Of a DNA stretch of 50,226 nt, positions 33,413 through 42,274 are shown one piece after another. The position numbers and the translations under genes were made by a program. Origin of the DNA: Cyclobacteriaceae bacterium (lineage in GTDB: Bacteria > Bacteroidota > Bacteroidia > Cytophagales > Cyclobacteriaceae); NCBI GenBank assembly GCA_947458475.1, contig CANGZP010000010.1:1-50226 (forward strand), given 5' to 3'. A model generated the notes under the pieces. It was not told the origin of the DNA and searched no databases. It worked only from the letters and a program-made list of their open reading frames with translations. Each line of letters begins with the position of its first letter. The stretch's first letter is position 1.

Positions 33413-35314
33413 ATGCTTGTAGTGGTCACAGGAGTGTCAGGTACGGGAAAAACTACCCTAGGAATGGGCTTGTCTCAGGCACTAGGACTCCCGTTTTTGG
33501 ATGCAGACCAGTTTCATCCCCCTGCCAACATTGAAAAAATGGGGAGAGGGGAGCCCTTAACGGATGCTGATCGGCAACCTTGGTTAGCTGCTTTGGCTTC
33601 GAAACTGCTGGATATAGAGAAGCAGGGAGGAGCCGTCTTGGCTTGTTCCGCCCTCAAAAATACCTACCGCCAGCAGCTTCAAGTAAGCGACCAACTGCGC
33701 TGGATCCACTTGACCGGATCGCGAGACCTGATTTGGGAGCGCATGCTTGCGCGTCAAAACCACTACATGAAGGCAGGGATGTTGGATTCCCAACTATCCA
33801 TTTGGGAGAAGCCTTCTTCAGGCAAACTAATTGATATTTCAGGGACCCCGGCCCAGGTGCTGGAGGCATCCCTTCACTATTTAACGCAACAAGAGATGAA
33901 AATGAACATGGGGGTGATTGGTATGGGTGTGATGGGCAAAAGCCTAGCACTCAACCTCGCTGAAAATGGAGTTTCCGTATCCTTATACAACCGATTTGTG
34001 GCAGGAAAGGAGGAAGGCATCGCCCAGAAGGTACTGGATGAAAATCCGGAATTCGCCCAAACGGCTGCTTTTGAAGATTTGCAAGCGTTTGTAACTTCCT
34101 TGGCTACCCCGCGCCGCATTTTGATGATGATCCCTGCAGGAGCGGCTATCGATGCTCAATTGGATGCGTTGATTCCCTTGTTGGGAAAAGACGACTTGGT
34201 CATCGATGGAGGCAATTCATTCTACTTGGATTCGGATCGAAGAGTTAATCGCCTCAAAGAGGTAGGCATGCACTTCTTGCCCATGGGCGTGTCTGGTGGA
34301 GAAGAAGGTGCACGCAAAGGCCCTTCCATCATGCCCGGTGGGAATGCAGAAGGCTATGCGCTAGTGGAAGATTTCTTGGGAAGGATTTCTGCCAAAGACA
34401 AGGACGGAAAGCCCTGCGTGACCTACGTTGGTCCAGGAGGTTCTGGTCACTTTATCAAAATGGTCCACAACTCCATTGAGTACGGAGAGATGCAGGTGTT
34501 GGCGGAGCTGGTTCACCTGTTGCGTTTTGGATTTGGCTGTTCGGCAGCCCAGGTGTCTGAAATTTTTTCGGATTGGGGAAAAGGAGAGTTGAAATCATTC
34601 CTACTCGAAATCACCGCCGATCTATTGCTTTTCAAGGAAGGTGGAGAATTGCTCTTGGATAAAATCCTCGATCAGGCTGGCCAAAAAGGCACCGGTGCTT
34701 GGTCGCTGACGACTGCTTTAGAATATGGCATTCCTTACAGTCCCCTTGCTGAAGCAGTGAATGCGCGAGGCGTTTCTGGAGAAAAAGCGATGCGAGTAGC
34801 ATTTTCAAAAACCTTCCAACATGAGTTCCAACCCGTAGAAGGCGCTTTGGAAACTTGGTTGCCCAAGATCAAAGAAGCATACGCTTTGGCACGAATCATC
34901 AACCATGAGGTAGGTTTTCGATTGATGAAAACGGTCTCTGATGCCAAAGGTTGGGACCTTAATTTCAATGAAATTGCGCGAATTTGGACCAATGGCTGCA
35001 TCATCCGATCCGGTTTGATGGAGCGAATTTCAGCCAATTATGCGGATCCCATTTCCTTCTTCGAGATGGCTGGAGTGAAAGAACAAGTAATTTCAGGAAG
35101 AAAGAATTTGGCTGAAATTGTGGGTTTGGCCTTGACAAAAGGCTTTGCTTTACCCGTGATGAGTGCAGGGATCAACTACCTGCTAGGTCGAATTACTGCT
35201 GAATCTTCGGCTTCGGTCATTCAAGCTCAGCGTGATTATTTTGGGGCACATACCTACCAGCGAAAAGACGATTCGAGTGGAAAGTTTTACCACACGCAAT
35301 GGACCAACTCCTAA
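33413..35314 (+). CDS. Fused gluconokinase / 6-phosphogluconate dehydrogenase
   Basis: About 633 residues in one intact frame. Residues ~1-165 are a GntK-type gluconokinase: P-loop TGVSGTGKTTL, DADQFHPPANIEKM, LACSALKNTYR, HYMKAGMLDSQ. Residues ~170-633 are a full 6-phosphogluconate dehydrogenase: GMGVMGKSLALNLAENG, DGGNSF, GVSGGEEGARKGPSIMPGG, catalytic Lys in GHFIKMVHNSIEYGEMQ, and the C-terminal RDYFGAHTY. So gluconate would be phosphorylated and then oxidatively decarboxylated to ribulose 5-phosphate by one polypeptide. I start at ATG 33413; the in-frame TTG at 33386 lies upstream of the promoter box. Terminator follows; galM is next. Confidence 0.95.
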   Translation: MLVVVTGVSGTGKTTLGMGLSQALGLPFLDADQFHPPANIEKMGRGEPLTDADRQPWLAALASKLLDIEKQGGAVLACSALKNTYRQQLQVSDQLRWIHLTGSRDLIWERMLARQNHYMKAGMLDSQLSIWEKPSSGKLIDISGTPAQVLEASLHYLTQQEMKMNMGVIGMGVMGKSLALNLAENGVSVSLYNRFVAGKEEGIAQKVLDENPEFAQTAAFEDLQAFVTSLATPRRILMMIPAGAAIDAQLDALIPLLGKDDLVIDGGNSFYLDSDRRVNRLKEVGMHFLPMGVSGGEEGARKGPSIMPGGNAEGYALVEDFLGRISAKDKDGKPCVTYVGPGGSGHFIKMVHNSIEYGEMQVLAELVHLLRFGFGCSAAQVSEIFSDWGKGELKSFLLEITADLLLFKEGGELLLDKILDQAGQKGTGAWSLTTALEYGIPYSPLAEAVNARGVSGEKAMRVAFSKTFQHEFQPVEGALETWLPKIKEAYALARIINHEVGFRLMKTVSDAKGWDLNFNEIARIWTNGCIIRSGLMERISANYADPISFFEMAGVKEQVISGRKNLAEIVGLALTKGFALPVMSAGINYLLGRITAESSASVIQAQRDYFGAHTYQRKDDSSGKFYHTQWTNS

Positions 35315-35330
35315 ATGGTATACTACACTA

Positions 35331-35352
35331 AAGCTGGACACTGGTCCAGCTT
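35331..35352 (+). terminator. gntK-gnd terminator
   Basis: AAGCTGGAC-actg-GTCCAGCTT, 9-bp perfect stem with a tetraloop and a T-tract of eight, 16 nt after the stop. Confidence 0.9.
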
Positions 35353-35399
35353 TTTTTTGAATATCCGCCAAATAAAAAGTAACAAACGTACCTAGGTGT

Positions 35400-35450
35400 T
35401 GATGTTCACTACCCCCTGCCGTGGACTGTGGACCGTAGACCAAAATGATC
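35400..35450. repeat. Short relic of a GTGGACYRTRGACC-type repeat
   Basis: The stretch CCGTGGACTGTGGACCGTAG resembles the internal part of repeat copies A and B (for example the GGACCGTTGACAG and GCCGTGGTCTATC strings of copy B). Only a partial, low-similarity match. Confidence 0.35.
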
Positions 35451-35525
35451 CTCTTTTTTCCATCAGTGGGGTTGCATTTGGTAAAACAAGAATCGAACTT
35501 GAACAAATAAACTAGTTTAGAAAAA

Positions 35526-36695
35526 ATGAAGGCCACGATGAGAACTCAACTTAAATCATTCTCCATTTTAAGCACAGGATTTCTGGTTGTTTTTTCTTTT
35601 TTTAATTGGGGTTGCACCTCACCAAAAGATCCTTCCATAAATTCTCAAACCACCACCTTTATGATTCATTCCGAACACCTAACCGACTTTCAAGGACAGC
35701 CCGTTTACCGTTATGTTTTGGATAATGGGACCATCCAAGTGGAACTATCCAACTTTGGAGGGATGGTTTACAAAATCCTAGCGCCTGACCGAAACGGGAA
35801 GAAGGAGAATGTGGCTTTGACTTTGGATCGAGTGGAAGATTTCTTAACCACAGTACATCCATTCTTTGGGGTGACCGCAGGGAGAGTGGCCAACCGAATC
35901 GCGAATGCCCAATTCAAATTAGATGGCAAGATCTATGACCTGGCGAAAACCAATGGAGACAACCACCTGCATGGAGGAAAGGTTGGGTTTGACAAGAAGG
36001 TGTGGACGCCTGAAACCCACTCCACAGACTCTACGGTAGGAGTCAAGATGACCTATCTCAGCCCGGATGGGGAAGAGGGCTATCCAGGCAACCTTCAAAC
36101 GACACTCTGGATGGAGCTCCTAGCCGACAATACCCTGCGAATTCGATTTGAATCGACCGCGGATCAAGCCACCTTGGTCAACTTGACCAACCATACCTAC
36201 TTTAACCTCGGCGGCATGAAGCGCGATGCCCTGGATCATGAGATTCAATTTTGGGCAGACGCCTATACGCCCATCGACGAGGAGCTAATTCCTACTGGAG
36301 AGGTGAAGGACGTAGCGGGTACTCCCTTTGATTTTCGTTCGCCAAAAATCTTGGGAGACCAGATCACAGCCAATGGAGGGGGATTTGATCACAACTTCGT
36401 GATCAAACGAGAGAAATCAGGCGAAATGAATCCCGTAGCCCGGGTGCGTCATCCCGAAAGCGGTCGCGTCCTAGAGATGTTTTCGGACAATGTGGGTGTC
36501 CAATTCTACACGGGTAATTTTCTAAGCAAGTTTCCTGGTGAAGGGGGTCAAGCCTACGACAGGCATTGGGGCTTTTGTCTTGAATCTCAAAATTGGCCCG
36601 ATGCCATCAATCATCCCAACTTTCCAAGCCCTGTACTTCGAACTGGGGAAACCTACAAGCATACGATCGACTACCGCTTTTCGGTAGAAGATTAA
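35526..36695 (+). CDS. galM: Aldose 1-epimerase, lipoprotein
   Basis: 389 residues. A lipoprotein signal peptide ends in FFNWGC (Cys near 30), so the enzyme is membrane-anchored, most likely in the periplasm. The GalM fold is clear: NFGGMVYKILAPDRNG, GVTAGRVANRIANAQF (Arg of the active site), TNGDNHLHGG (His), LTNHTYFNLGG (catalytic His), and GVQFYTGNFL. It interconverts alpha and beta anomers of aldohexoses. Its neighbour makes and oxidises 6-phosphogluconate, suggesting a sugar-handling context. ATG 35538 is an alternative start. Confidence 0.93.
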   Translation: MKATMRTQLKSFSILSTGFLVVFSFFNWGCTSPKDPSINSQTTTFMIHSEHLTDFQGQPVYRYVLDNGTIQVELSNFGGMVYKILAPDRNGKKENVALTLDRVEDFLTTVHPFFGVTAGRVANRIANAQFKLDGKIYDLAKTNGDNHLHGGKVGFDKKVWTPETHSTDSTVGVKMTYLSPDGEEGYPGNLQTTLWMELLADNTLRIRFESTADQATLVNLTNHTYFNLGGMKRDALDHEIQFWADAYTPIDEELIPTGEVKDVAGTPFDFRSPKILGDQITANGGGFDHNFVIKREKSGEMNPVARVRHPESGRVLEMFSDNVGVQFYTGNFLSKFPGEGGQAYDRHWGFCLESQNWPDAINHPNFPSPVLRTGETYKHTIDYRFSVED

Positions 36696-36819
36696 GTTGA
36701 TCGTCTTTTTCCCGAGGGATATAAAAAAGAACCTTTGGGGGGTAATTTTCGTCTTCCTGCAAATCAAGCTAATTCGGCTTGGGCAAGAATTCACTTCGAC
36801 ATTTATCTTTTAAAAAAAT

Positions 36820-37200
36820 ATGGGATTATTTTCAGCTCTTTTAGGAAACGCTGGCGCAGTGAGCCAGGAAGAATTAATCAAAAAATACGGTCAGTTGCTC
36901 ACCGAAGGAGAACAGATAGAATTGGGATTCAAGCTCGTTCGAGACACCTTTATTTTTACCAACAAGCGTTTGATTTTGGTGGATATTCAAGGCCTCACCG
37001 GTAGCAAAACCGAATACACCTCTATTGCTTACAAGAGCATTTCTCGATTTAGCGTGGAAACAGCCGGCACCTTTGATTTGGATGCGGAGTTAAAAATCTG
37101 GGTTTCCAGTGAGGTGCATCCCAGCATCAAAAAGCAGTTCAACAAGTCCGTCAACGTTTACGATGTACAGCGCGTCTTGGCGCACCATGTGTTGAAGTAA
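36820..37200 (+). CDS. Bacterial PH domain protein
   Basis: 126 residues spanning a single bPH-type domain (PF08000-like): GEQIELGFKLVRDTFIFTNKRLILVDIQG, then KTEYTSIAYKSISRFSVET and FDLDAELKIWV. No signal peptide or membrane helix. The function of this family is unknown. It lies alone between galM and the convergent GH3 gene and has a hairpin behind it. Confidence 0.88.
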   Translation: MGLFSALLGNAGAVSQEELIKKYGQLLTEGEQIELGFKLVRDTFIFTNKRLILVDIQGLTGSKTEYTSIAYKSISRFSVETAGTFDLDAELKIWVSSEVHPSIKKQFNKSVNVYDVQRVLAHHVLK

Positions 37201-37225
37201 GTTCAAAAGGAGGCACATTGGACAA

Positions 37226-37247
37226 GCCATCCGCCGCAGCGGATGGC
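37226..37247. terminator. Hairpin between the PH-domain and GH3 genes
   Basis: GCCATCCGC-cgca-GCGGATGGC, a 9-bp perfect GC-rich stem followed by ATTTTCTTT on the plus strand, between convergent genes. Confidence 0.75.
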
Positions 37248-37291
37248 ATTTTCTTTATCCTCCATCCTCTTAAAAGCTGCAAAGTCCGATT

Positions 37292-38791
37292 TTAACTTCC
37301 ATTCAGGACGGCTGCAGCCTGAACCTGTGTTTCCAAAAATCCCTGATAGGCACAAAGCACCGCTTCAAAGTCAGCCAACTCACCCAGGTGCTTGAGTGCC
37401 AGGGGATTTCCAAAATGCACCAGGATGCAGGGCTTGGTTTTAGTGAACTTAAGAATTTGGGCAAGGATTTTTGGGTCCATCCCAAATTGGTTCAAGGGCT
37501 TGTGGCTCGGAACAAAGACCGCCAAAATCACCTTTTCTGCCTCTTCGATGGGGGAAAAAGCTAAATTTAACTCTTGGGAAAAGCGACTCGGGCCAGCAGT
37601 AAAAAATTCACGATAACCCAGTTTTCCGGCTTTTGCTAACTCTTGTAGTTCTATCGAATCAATTTCCCCTGAGATTACAGACACATAGTTTTTCGCCAAG
37701 CTTTGTTGAAGCTGGGAATGGCTTTCCCAGTCGAAGGCAGGAATTTCAATCGGTTTGGATTCAAGCACACCCAAGCGCTTTTTCAAGTTCATGACTTTTT
37801 CAAAAACTTTGTCTATTTCTGAATCTGAGGCCTGCTGCGTAATTTTTGCGATGCCTTCGCTCACGTGGTCCGAGAAGCAAAGCAGGTCGTTTCCTGCATG
37901 AAATGCCTGCCACTCGAGTTCGCCTGGCTCAGGATACAGATTAGCCACTGCCTTCATATTCAAGGCATCGGAGATCACAAGGCCATTGAAGCCCATTTCT
38001 CCCTTCAGCAAGTTGGTAATTAGCTCCCTACTTACACTTGCAGGGATATTTTTGCCTCCTGTCAGTGCAGGTACGGCTAGGTGGCCTACCATGATTAGTT
38101 CCACCCCTCGGTCGATTCCGTATTGAAATGGGAGCAGCTCTTCGGCTTGAAGTTCTGCTTTGGTTTTGTGCAATATCGGCAATCCCAAATGAGAGTCTGT
38201 GGCCGTGTCTCCATGTCCGGGAAAGTGTTTTAAACAAGCGCCAATTCCTGCTTTTTTCATGCCTGAATAGGCAGAAAATGCCAAATGAGCTACTTTTTGG
38301 GTGTCCTTTCCAAAAGAACGGTAGCCAATCACCGGGTTATCCGGATTGGTGTTTACATCAGCACAAGGGGCAAGATTGAGGTGGATGCCGCTTCGCTTCA
38401 TGTCCAGCCCCATGCGGTAACCGACTTCTTCCACTTGGGATTCAGCGTTCTCGTTTAAGGCACCAAGCGTAATGGCAAAGGGGTATTGGGGTGTATTTTC
38501 AATGCGCATGGCCAAGCCATATTCCCCATCGATGCTGATCAAGAGTGGGACATTGGAAACTTTCTGGTAGCGGTTGATGAGACCAATTAATTTCTCAAAG
38601 GTTCCGCTTACATCCAGTACTTCCGCGCGCTTCTCAAAGTTGGCCGCAGCAGAATGCCGGCTATGGAAAAAAGTAAGCCCCCCGATTTCCTGTTCGCGAA
38701 TCAGGGTTTCGATGGCCTGGTAATTTTCTTCGGTATCGTGAATAAACGCCGCAGGTGAGAAGAGCTGCGCGATTTTTTGATTTTTATTCAT
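37292..38791 (-). CDS. Glycoside hydrolase family 3, NagZ-like beta-N-acetylglucosaminidase
   Basis: 499 residues. The GH3 TIM barrel (~1-340) includes LAPCADVNTNP, the NagZ-type loop KHFPGHGDTATDSHLGLP (His/Asp dyad) and the nucleophile segment GLVISDALNM. A C-terminal extra domain of ~150 residues is present. There is no signal peptide, as expected for cytoplasmic NagZ, which cuts GlcNAc from anhydro-muropeptides. It is the last gene of the operon with an AmpG-like importer 112 nt upstream, so a peptidoglycan recycling role is likely. Confidence 0.88.
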   Translation of the reverse strand: MNKNQKIAQLFSPAAFIHDTEENYQAIETLIREQEIGGLTFFHSRHSAAANFEKRAEVLDVSGTFEKLIGLINRYQKVSNVPLLISIDGEYGLAMRIENTPQYPFAITLGALNENAESQVEEVGYRMGLDMKRSGIHLNLAPCADVNTNPDNPVIGYRSFGKDTQKVAHLAFSAYSGMKKAGIGACLKHFPGHGDTATDSHLGLPILHKTKAELQAEELLPFQYGIDRGVELIMVGHLAVPALTGGKNIPASVSRELITNLLKGEMGFNGLVISDALNMKAVANLYPEPGELEWQAFHAGNDLLCFSDHVSEGIAKITQQASDSEIDKVFEKVMNLKKRLGVLESKPIEIPAFDWESHSQLQQSLAKNYVSVISGEIDSIELQELAKAGKLGYREFFTAGPSRFSQELNLAFSPIEEAEKVILAVFVPSHKPLNQFGMDPKILAQILKFTKTKPCILVHFGNPLALKHLGELADFEAVLCAYQGFLETQVQAAAVLNGS

Positions 38792-38879
38792 CGGCTGATT
38801 GTGCTAGTGCAAATTGAATGATTGAGAAAAATAGGGGTTTCAATGTGGAAAGTAACCTTGATTCTCCTCATCCCCCCGT

Positions 38880-38906
38880 AGATCGTATTTCGTACCTCGT
38901 ACCTCA
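38880..38906. repeat. GTAC-rich repeat between ampG-like and GH3 genes
   Basis: GTATTTCGTACCTCGTACCTC lies in the 112-nt spacer and resembles the GTAC strings after rny. It could form weak hairpins; no ORF or promoter box is obvious. Confidence 0.4.
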
Positions 38907-40166
38907 AGAAGCCTTCTTTCCAAATTCCCTTGGGTACTTCACCGTATACGCCATCACAAACCCTGGAATCGTGGCGATTACTACCCAAACGAAAAATCCG
39001 GGATAACCGAGCCATTCCTGTACATAGCCACTGAGCATACCAGGAAGCATCATGCCCATGGCCATAAACCCTGTGGCAAGGGCGTAATGGGCTGTTTTGA
39101 AAAGTCCTTCTGCTAGAAACAGCAAAAACACCATGAAGGCAGCAAAGCCAAACCCATAGCCGAGTTGCTCAATGACGACTACCAAGCCTGCAAAGTAGAC
39201 GTTGTAAGGCTGAAGCCAGGCCAAAAAGACATAGCCAATGTTTGGGGCATTGATTGCAAAAGCCATCGGCATCATCCACTTGCCCAAACCATCTTTTGAA
39301 ATGACGATACCCCCCAAAATTCCTCCAACCAATAAGGCGATTACCCCTAGCGTACCGTAAATAAATCCAACTTCTGTGGTACTCAATCCCAATCCGCCTT
39401 CTGTACGCTCATCCAAAAAGAAGGGAGAAGCCATCTTCACCAATTGGGATTCTCCCAAGCGGTAGAGCAATACAAAGCCCAAGGAAAGTCCTATGTTTTT
39501 CTTCGTAAAAAAGGTGGAAAACACCTTGCCAAAACTAGGCTGATCTTCTTTGGCCACACGTTCCTCAATCACCTTTGGCGTGGAGAGGAAATTGATCCCT
39601 GTTAAGATCAACATCAATCCTCCAACACCTAGCATGGTCCAAGACCAGGCTTTGGTAGGATCTCCAAACTGCTGTTCCAAATACCCTGCTGCCATCACAA
39701 TCAGGCCTTGCCCCGTGATCATTCCCACGCGGTAGAAGGTGCTGCGCATGCCTACAAAGAAACTTTGCTGCTCGGGTTTCAGCGCAATCAAGTACAGTCC
39801 ATCAGAAGCAATGTCGTTGGTGGCGGAGGCAAAAGCTCCCATCCAGAAAAAGGCCAAGGTGATGGTGAAAAATTGAGAGCTGCCTGTGGTCAATCCTACT
39901 CCCAAAAACACCAAGGAAAGGATGAACTGCATACTCAGGAACCATTGTTTTTTGTGGCCAAACAATTCAAGAATAGGGCTCCAGATGGGCTTGATCACCC
40001 AGGGCAAGTACAAAAAGGAAGTGTACAACCCAATATCGGCATTGGAGATGCCCAAGTTTTTGTACATCACCACGGATACTGTAATGATGATCACGTAGGG
40101 AATCGATTCTGTGAGGTACAAAGAGGGCACCCATAGCCATGGGTTTTTGGTGGTTTGGGTGCTCAT
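38904..40166 (-). CDS. AmpG-like MFS permease (muropeptide transporter family)
   Basis: 420 residues, about 12 membrane segments. The N-terminus (SLYLTESIPYVIIITVSVVMYKNLG) and the loop FGHKKQWF, with ATNDIASDGLYLIALKP after it, match the AmpG/PAT branch of the major facilitator superfamily. AmpG imports GlcNAc-anhydroMurNAc peptides. It overlaps the GNAT gene by 4 nt and precedes a NagZ-like enzyme, which supports that substrate. Family membership is good; the substrate is inferred. Confidence 0.85.
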   Translation of the reverse strand: MSTQTTKNPWLWVPSLYLTESIPYVIIITVSVVMYKNLGISNADIGLYTSFLYLPWVIKPIWSPILELFGHKKQWFLSMQFILSLVFLGVGLTTGSSQFFTITLAFFWMGAFASATNDIASDGLYLIALKPEQQSFFVGMRSTFYRVGMITGQGLIVMAAGYLEQQFGDPTKAWSWTMLGVGGLMLILTGINFLSTPKVIEERVAKEDQPSFGKVFSTFFTKKNIGLSLGFVLLYRLGESQLVKMASPFFLDERTEGGLGLSTTEVGFIYGTLGVIALLVGGILGGIVISKDGLGKWMMPMAFAINAPNIGYVFLAWLQPYNVYFAGLVVVIEQLGYGFGFAAFMVFLLFLAEGLFKTAHYALATGFMAMGMMLPGMLSGYVQEWLGYPGFFVWVVIATIPGFVMAYTVKYPREFGKKAS

Positions 40167-40642
40167 GCCTTTCGGAGTAAATGCTGGTATATATTGATTT
40201 CTGATCCTTCGATGATTTTTGCCCCTACCGCTTTTTCATAGAATTCTGCGGGACCTACGCCACCGATGATCGCATAGCCATAACCCATTTCGCGCATGGA
40301 TTCAAGGGATTTGAGTAAGAGGAGCTTGCCGATGCCCTTGCCTCGTTCGGCTTCTCGTGTGCCTGTGGGGCCAAAGAAATTCCGTGCGGTACTTTCGTAG
40401 CAGGCAAAACCCAAGAGGGCATTGCCTCGCTGCGCAATCCAGCAGGATACAGGCTGTCGAGAAAAGGCTACCTCTACCTCGGATTTCCAATAGGCACCAA
40501 ATTCGTTGAGCACCCAGTCGGCAACCAAATGCTTCTCAGGAGCAATGGCCCGTCGGACTACAATTTTTTCCTTCTCCAGAAGCTTTTGCTCTAGTTCCGT
40601 TCCTGAAGGAAGTTCTAGCAGTCGAACGAGCATGTCTTTCAT
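40163..40642 (-). CDS. GNAT-family N-acetyltransferase
   Basis: 159 residues. The acetyl-CoA-binding motif A is seen in GTREAERGKGIGKLLLLKSLESM (~105-127), preceded by a short beta core (CWIAQRGNALLGFACYESTAR). It is translationally coupled by 4-nt overlaps to both the GHL10 gene upstream and the ampG-like gene downstream, so it is a stable member of the operon. The substrate is unknown; an amino sugar or muropeptide amine would fit its neighbours. Confidence 0.87.
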   Translation of the reverse strand: MKDMLVRLLELPSGTELEQKLLEKEKIVVRRAIAPEKHLVADWVLNEFGAYWKSEVEVAFSRQPVSCWIAQRGNALLGFACYESTARNFFGPTGTREAERGKGIGKLLLLKSLESMREMGYGYAIIGGVGPAEFYEKAVGAKIIEGSEINIYQHLLRKA

Positions 40643-42267
40643 GGCCGAGTAGTTTTTGTGAGTTGCAGCACTTGACTTTGGATGACTCTGCCATAGCTAT
40701 CCACCCAGCGGATGGCCAGGTAATTGCTGTTGAGCTGCGGGATGTCTAGGCTAGATTTTTGGGTGCTTCCCACCCAAATCTTGTGAAGTGGGGCCTGATG
40801 GATGCTATTCAGGTCATCTCCGCCCTGCACCAAGGCATAGCGGATGCTGGAATCCAAACCCTTTTCAAGTTTCATGTGGATTTTTTCGGGGGAACCCTGT
40901 AGATCCAAAACTACCGGAGGGTTGATACTCACTGGAGATTTAGGTTCAAAAGCGGGAGGCAAAACAGGGCGATCGTACACTTCGTTTTTGAGGAGTTGGG
41001 CGATGTCCTGATTCTTTTGATACATGGATTTAGCCGAGAAAAATGCATTTCCTTGAATTTGAGGGAGGGTTCTGCCGTAGTGAACCTGTGAGATGAGTTC
41101 CTTGGGCTCCTTCCAAGCCACATCTGAATCTTCTCGAATCTTGTATGGGCCATTGCCGAGGTATACAGGTACTCCATAGCTATTGTTGGACCACCAGTCA
41201 GCGAGAATTCGGTGAGACGCCAAACGATGTTCCATGCTCCAGTAAAGCTGCGGAATGAGGTAATCAATCCAGCCATTTTTCATCCAAAGGAGCACATCCG
41301 CAAAGAGGTCGTCGTAATTGGTTTGTCCGGCTTGGGTAGGCGATCCTTTTGGGTCCTTGCTTTTGTTTCGCCAAACCCCAAAAGGAGAAATGCCAAATTG
41401 CACCCATGGTTTTTTGCTTTTGATCGTTTCGCTTAGCGCTAGGATCAATTCATCCACATTTTGTCTTCTCCAGTCCTCTTTGGATTGCCCAGGCTTTTTG
41501 TAAGCAGCATAGGAGGCTTGATCCGGAAACTCTAGGTTGGGCTCTCGGTAGGGGTAAAAATAATCATCAAAATGAATGGCATCGATCTCGTAGGTATCCA
41601 CTACTTCGGAGATGATTTGAAGCAAATGAGCTTTCACCTCAGGCAATCCTGGGTCGTAATACCACTTGGTGCCGTATTTGAGCATCCAGTTGCGGTGCTT
41701 GTGAAAGTCATGGTTGGGATTTAGCCCTGCAGTATTCAAATCCATGGTGGCCCGGTAGGGATTGAGCCAGGCATGGAATTCTAGGCCACGCTGGTGGGCG
41801 GCGGCAATCATCCATTCCAATGGATCTTCTTGCGTTTTGGGAGGAGTTCCTTGTGACCCAGTAAGGTACTTGGACCAAGGGGCCAATTTGGTAGGGTACA
41901 AGGCATCACCAGCAGTACGAATTTGAACGATGACCGCATTGAAATGAAGTCCCTTGTAGTAATCTAAAAGTGCCAGATAGTCCTTTTTTTGCTTTTCCCA
42001 GGAGTCTGTTCCAGAAATTGGCCAGTCAATATTGGCCACCGTGGCGATCCAGACCCCACGAAATTCCCTCGGAATCTCTGGGAGGGAATGCGATACTGTT
42101 ACAAAGGAGGCAGCGGGAGAGTTAGTAGTTAGTTGACTTTTGGTAGCTGAATTTGAGTTTGTTACACTGCTTTTGGAGGCAGGCGCATCCAACTGCTGGG
42201 CGGGACTAGCGACCCAGAGAAAAAGACAAAGTAGGAAAGGAGAGGTAAACTTGAGGGCCAGTTTCAT
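40639..42267 (-). CDS. GHL10-type glycoside hydrolase (DigH-like), exported
   Basis: 542 residues. A signal peptide (about 1-23, LKFTSPFLLCLFLWVASPAQ) is followed by a Thr/Ser/Asn-rich stretch and a GHL10 (PF02638) TIM-barrel: FRGVWIATVANIDWP, HFNAVIVQIRTAGDALYP, LEFHAWLNPYRAT, IDAIHFDDYFYPY, PWVQFGISPFGVWRN. A C-terminal beta domain follows. E. coli DigH of this family cleaves peptide-free (denuded) peptidoglycan glycan, which an amidase produces; the amidase gene lies 7 nt upstream. So a sequential amidase-then-glycosidase action is likely (inference). Confidence 0.9.
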   Translation of the reverse strand: MKLALKFTSPFLLCLFLWVASPAQQLDAPASKSSVTNSNSATKSQLTTNSPAASFVTVSHSLPEIPREFRGVWIATVANIDWPISGTDSWEKQKKDYLALLDYYKGLHFNAVIVQIRTAGDALYPTKLAPWSKYLTGSQGTPPKTQEDPLEWMIAAAHQRGLEFHAWLNPYRATMDLNTAGLNPNHDFHKHRNWMLKYGTKWYYDPGLPEVKAHLLQIISEVVDTYEIDAIHFDDYFYPYREPNLEFPDQASYAAYKKPGQSKEDWRRQNVDELILALSETIKSKKPWVQFGISPFGVWRNKSKDPKGSPTQAGQTNYDDLFADVLLWMKNGWIDYLIPQLYWSMEHRLASHRILADWWSNNSYGVPVYLGNGPYKIREDSDVAWKEPKELISQVHYGRTLPQIQGNAFFSAKSMYQKNQDIAQLLKNEVYDRPVLPPAFEPKSPVSINPPVVLDLQGSPEKIHMKLEKGLDSSIRYALVQGGDDLNSIHQAPLHKIWVGSTQKSSLDIPQLNSNYLAIRWVDSYGRVIQSQVLQLTKTTRP

Positions 42268-42274
42268 CGCAGAA

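Noticed and set aside
35400-35450. Third full copy of the GATTATCC repeat element
   Set aside because: Only the internal GTGGAC-type string is similar; no GATTATCC ends are present, so it is at most a relic.
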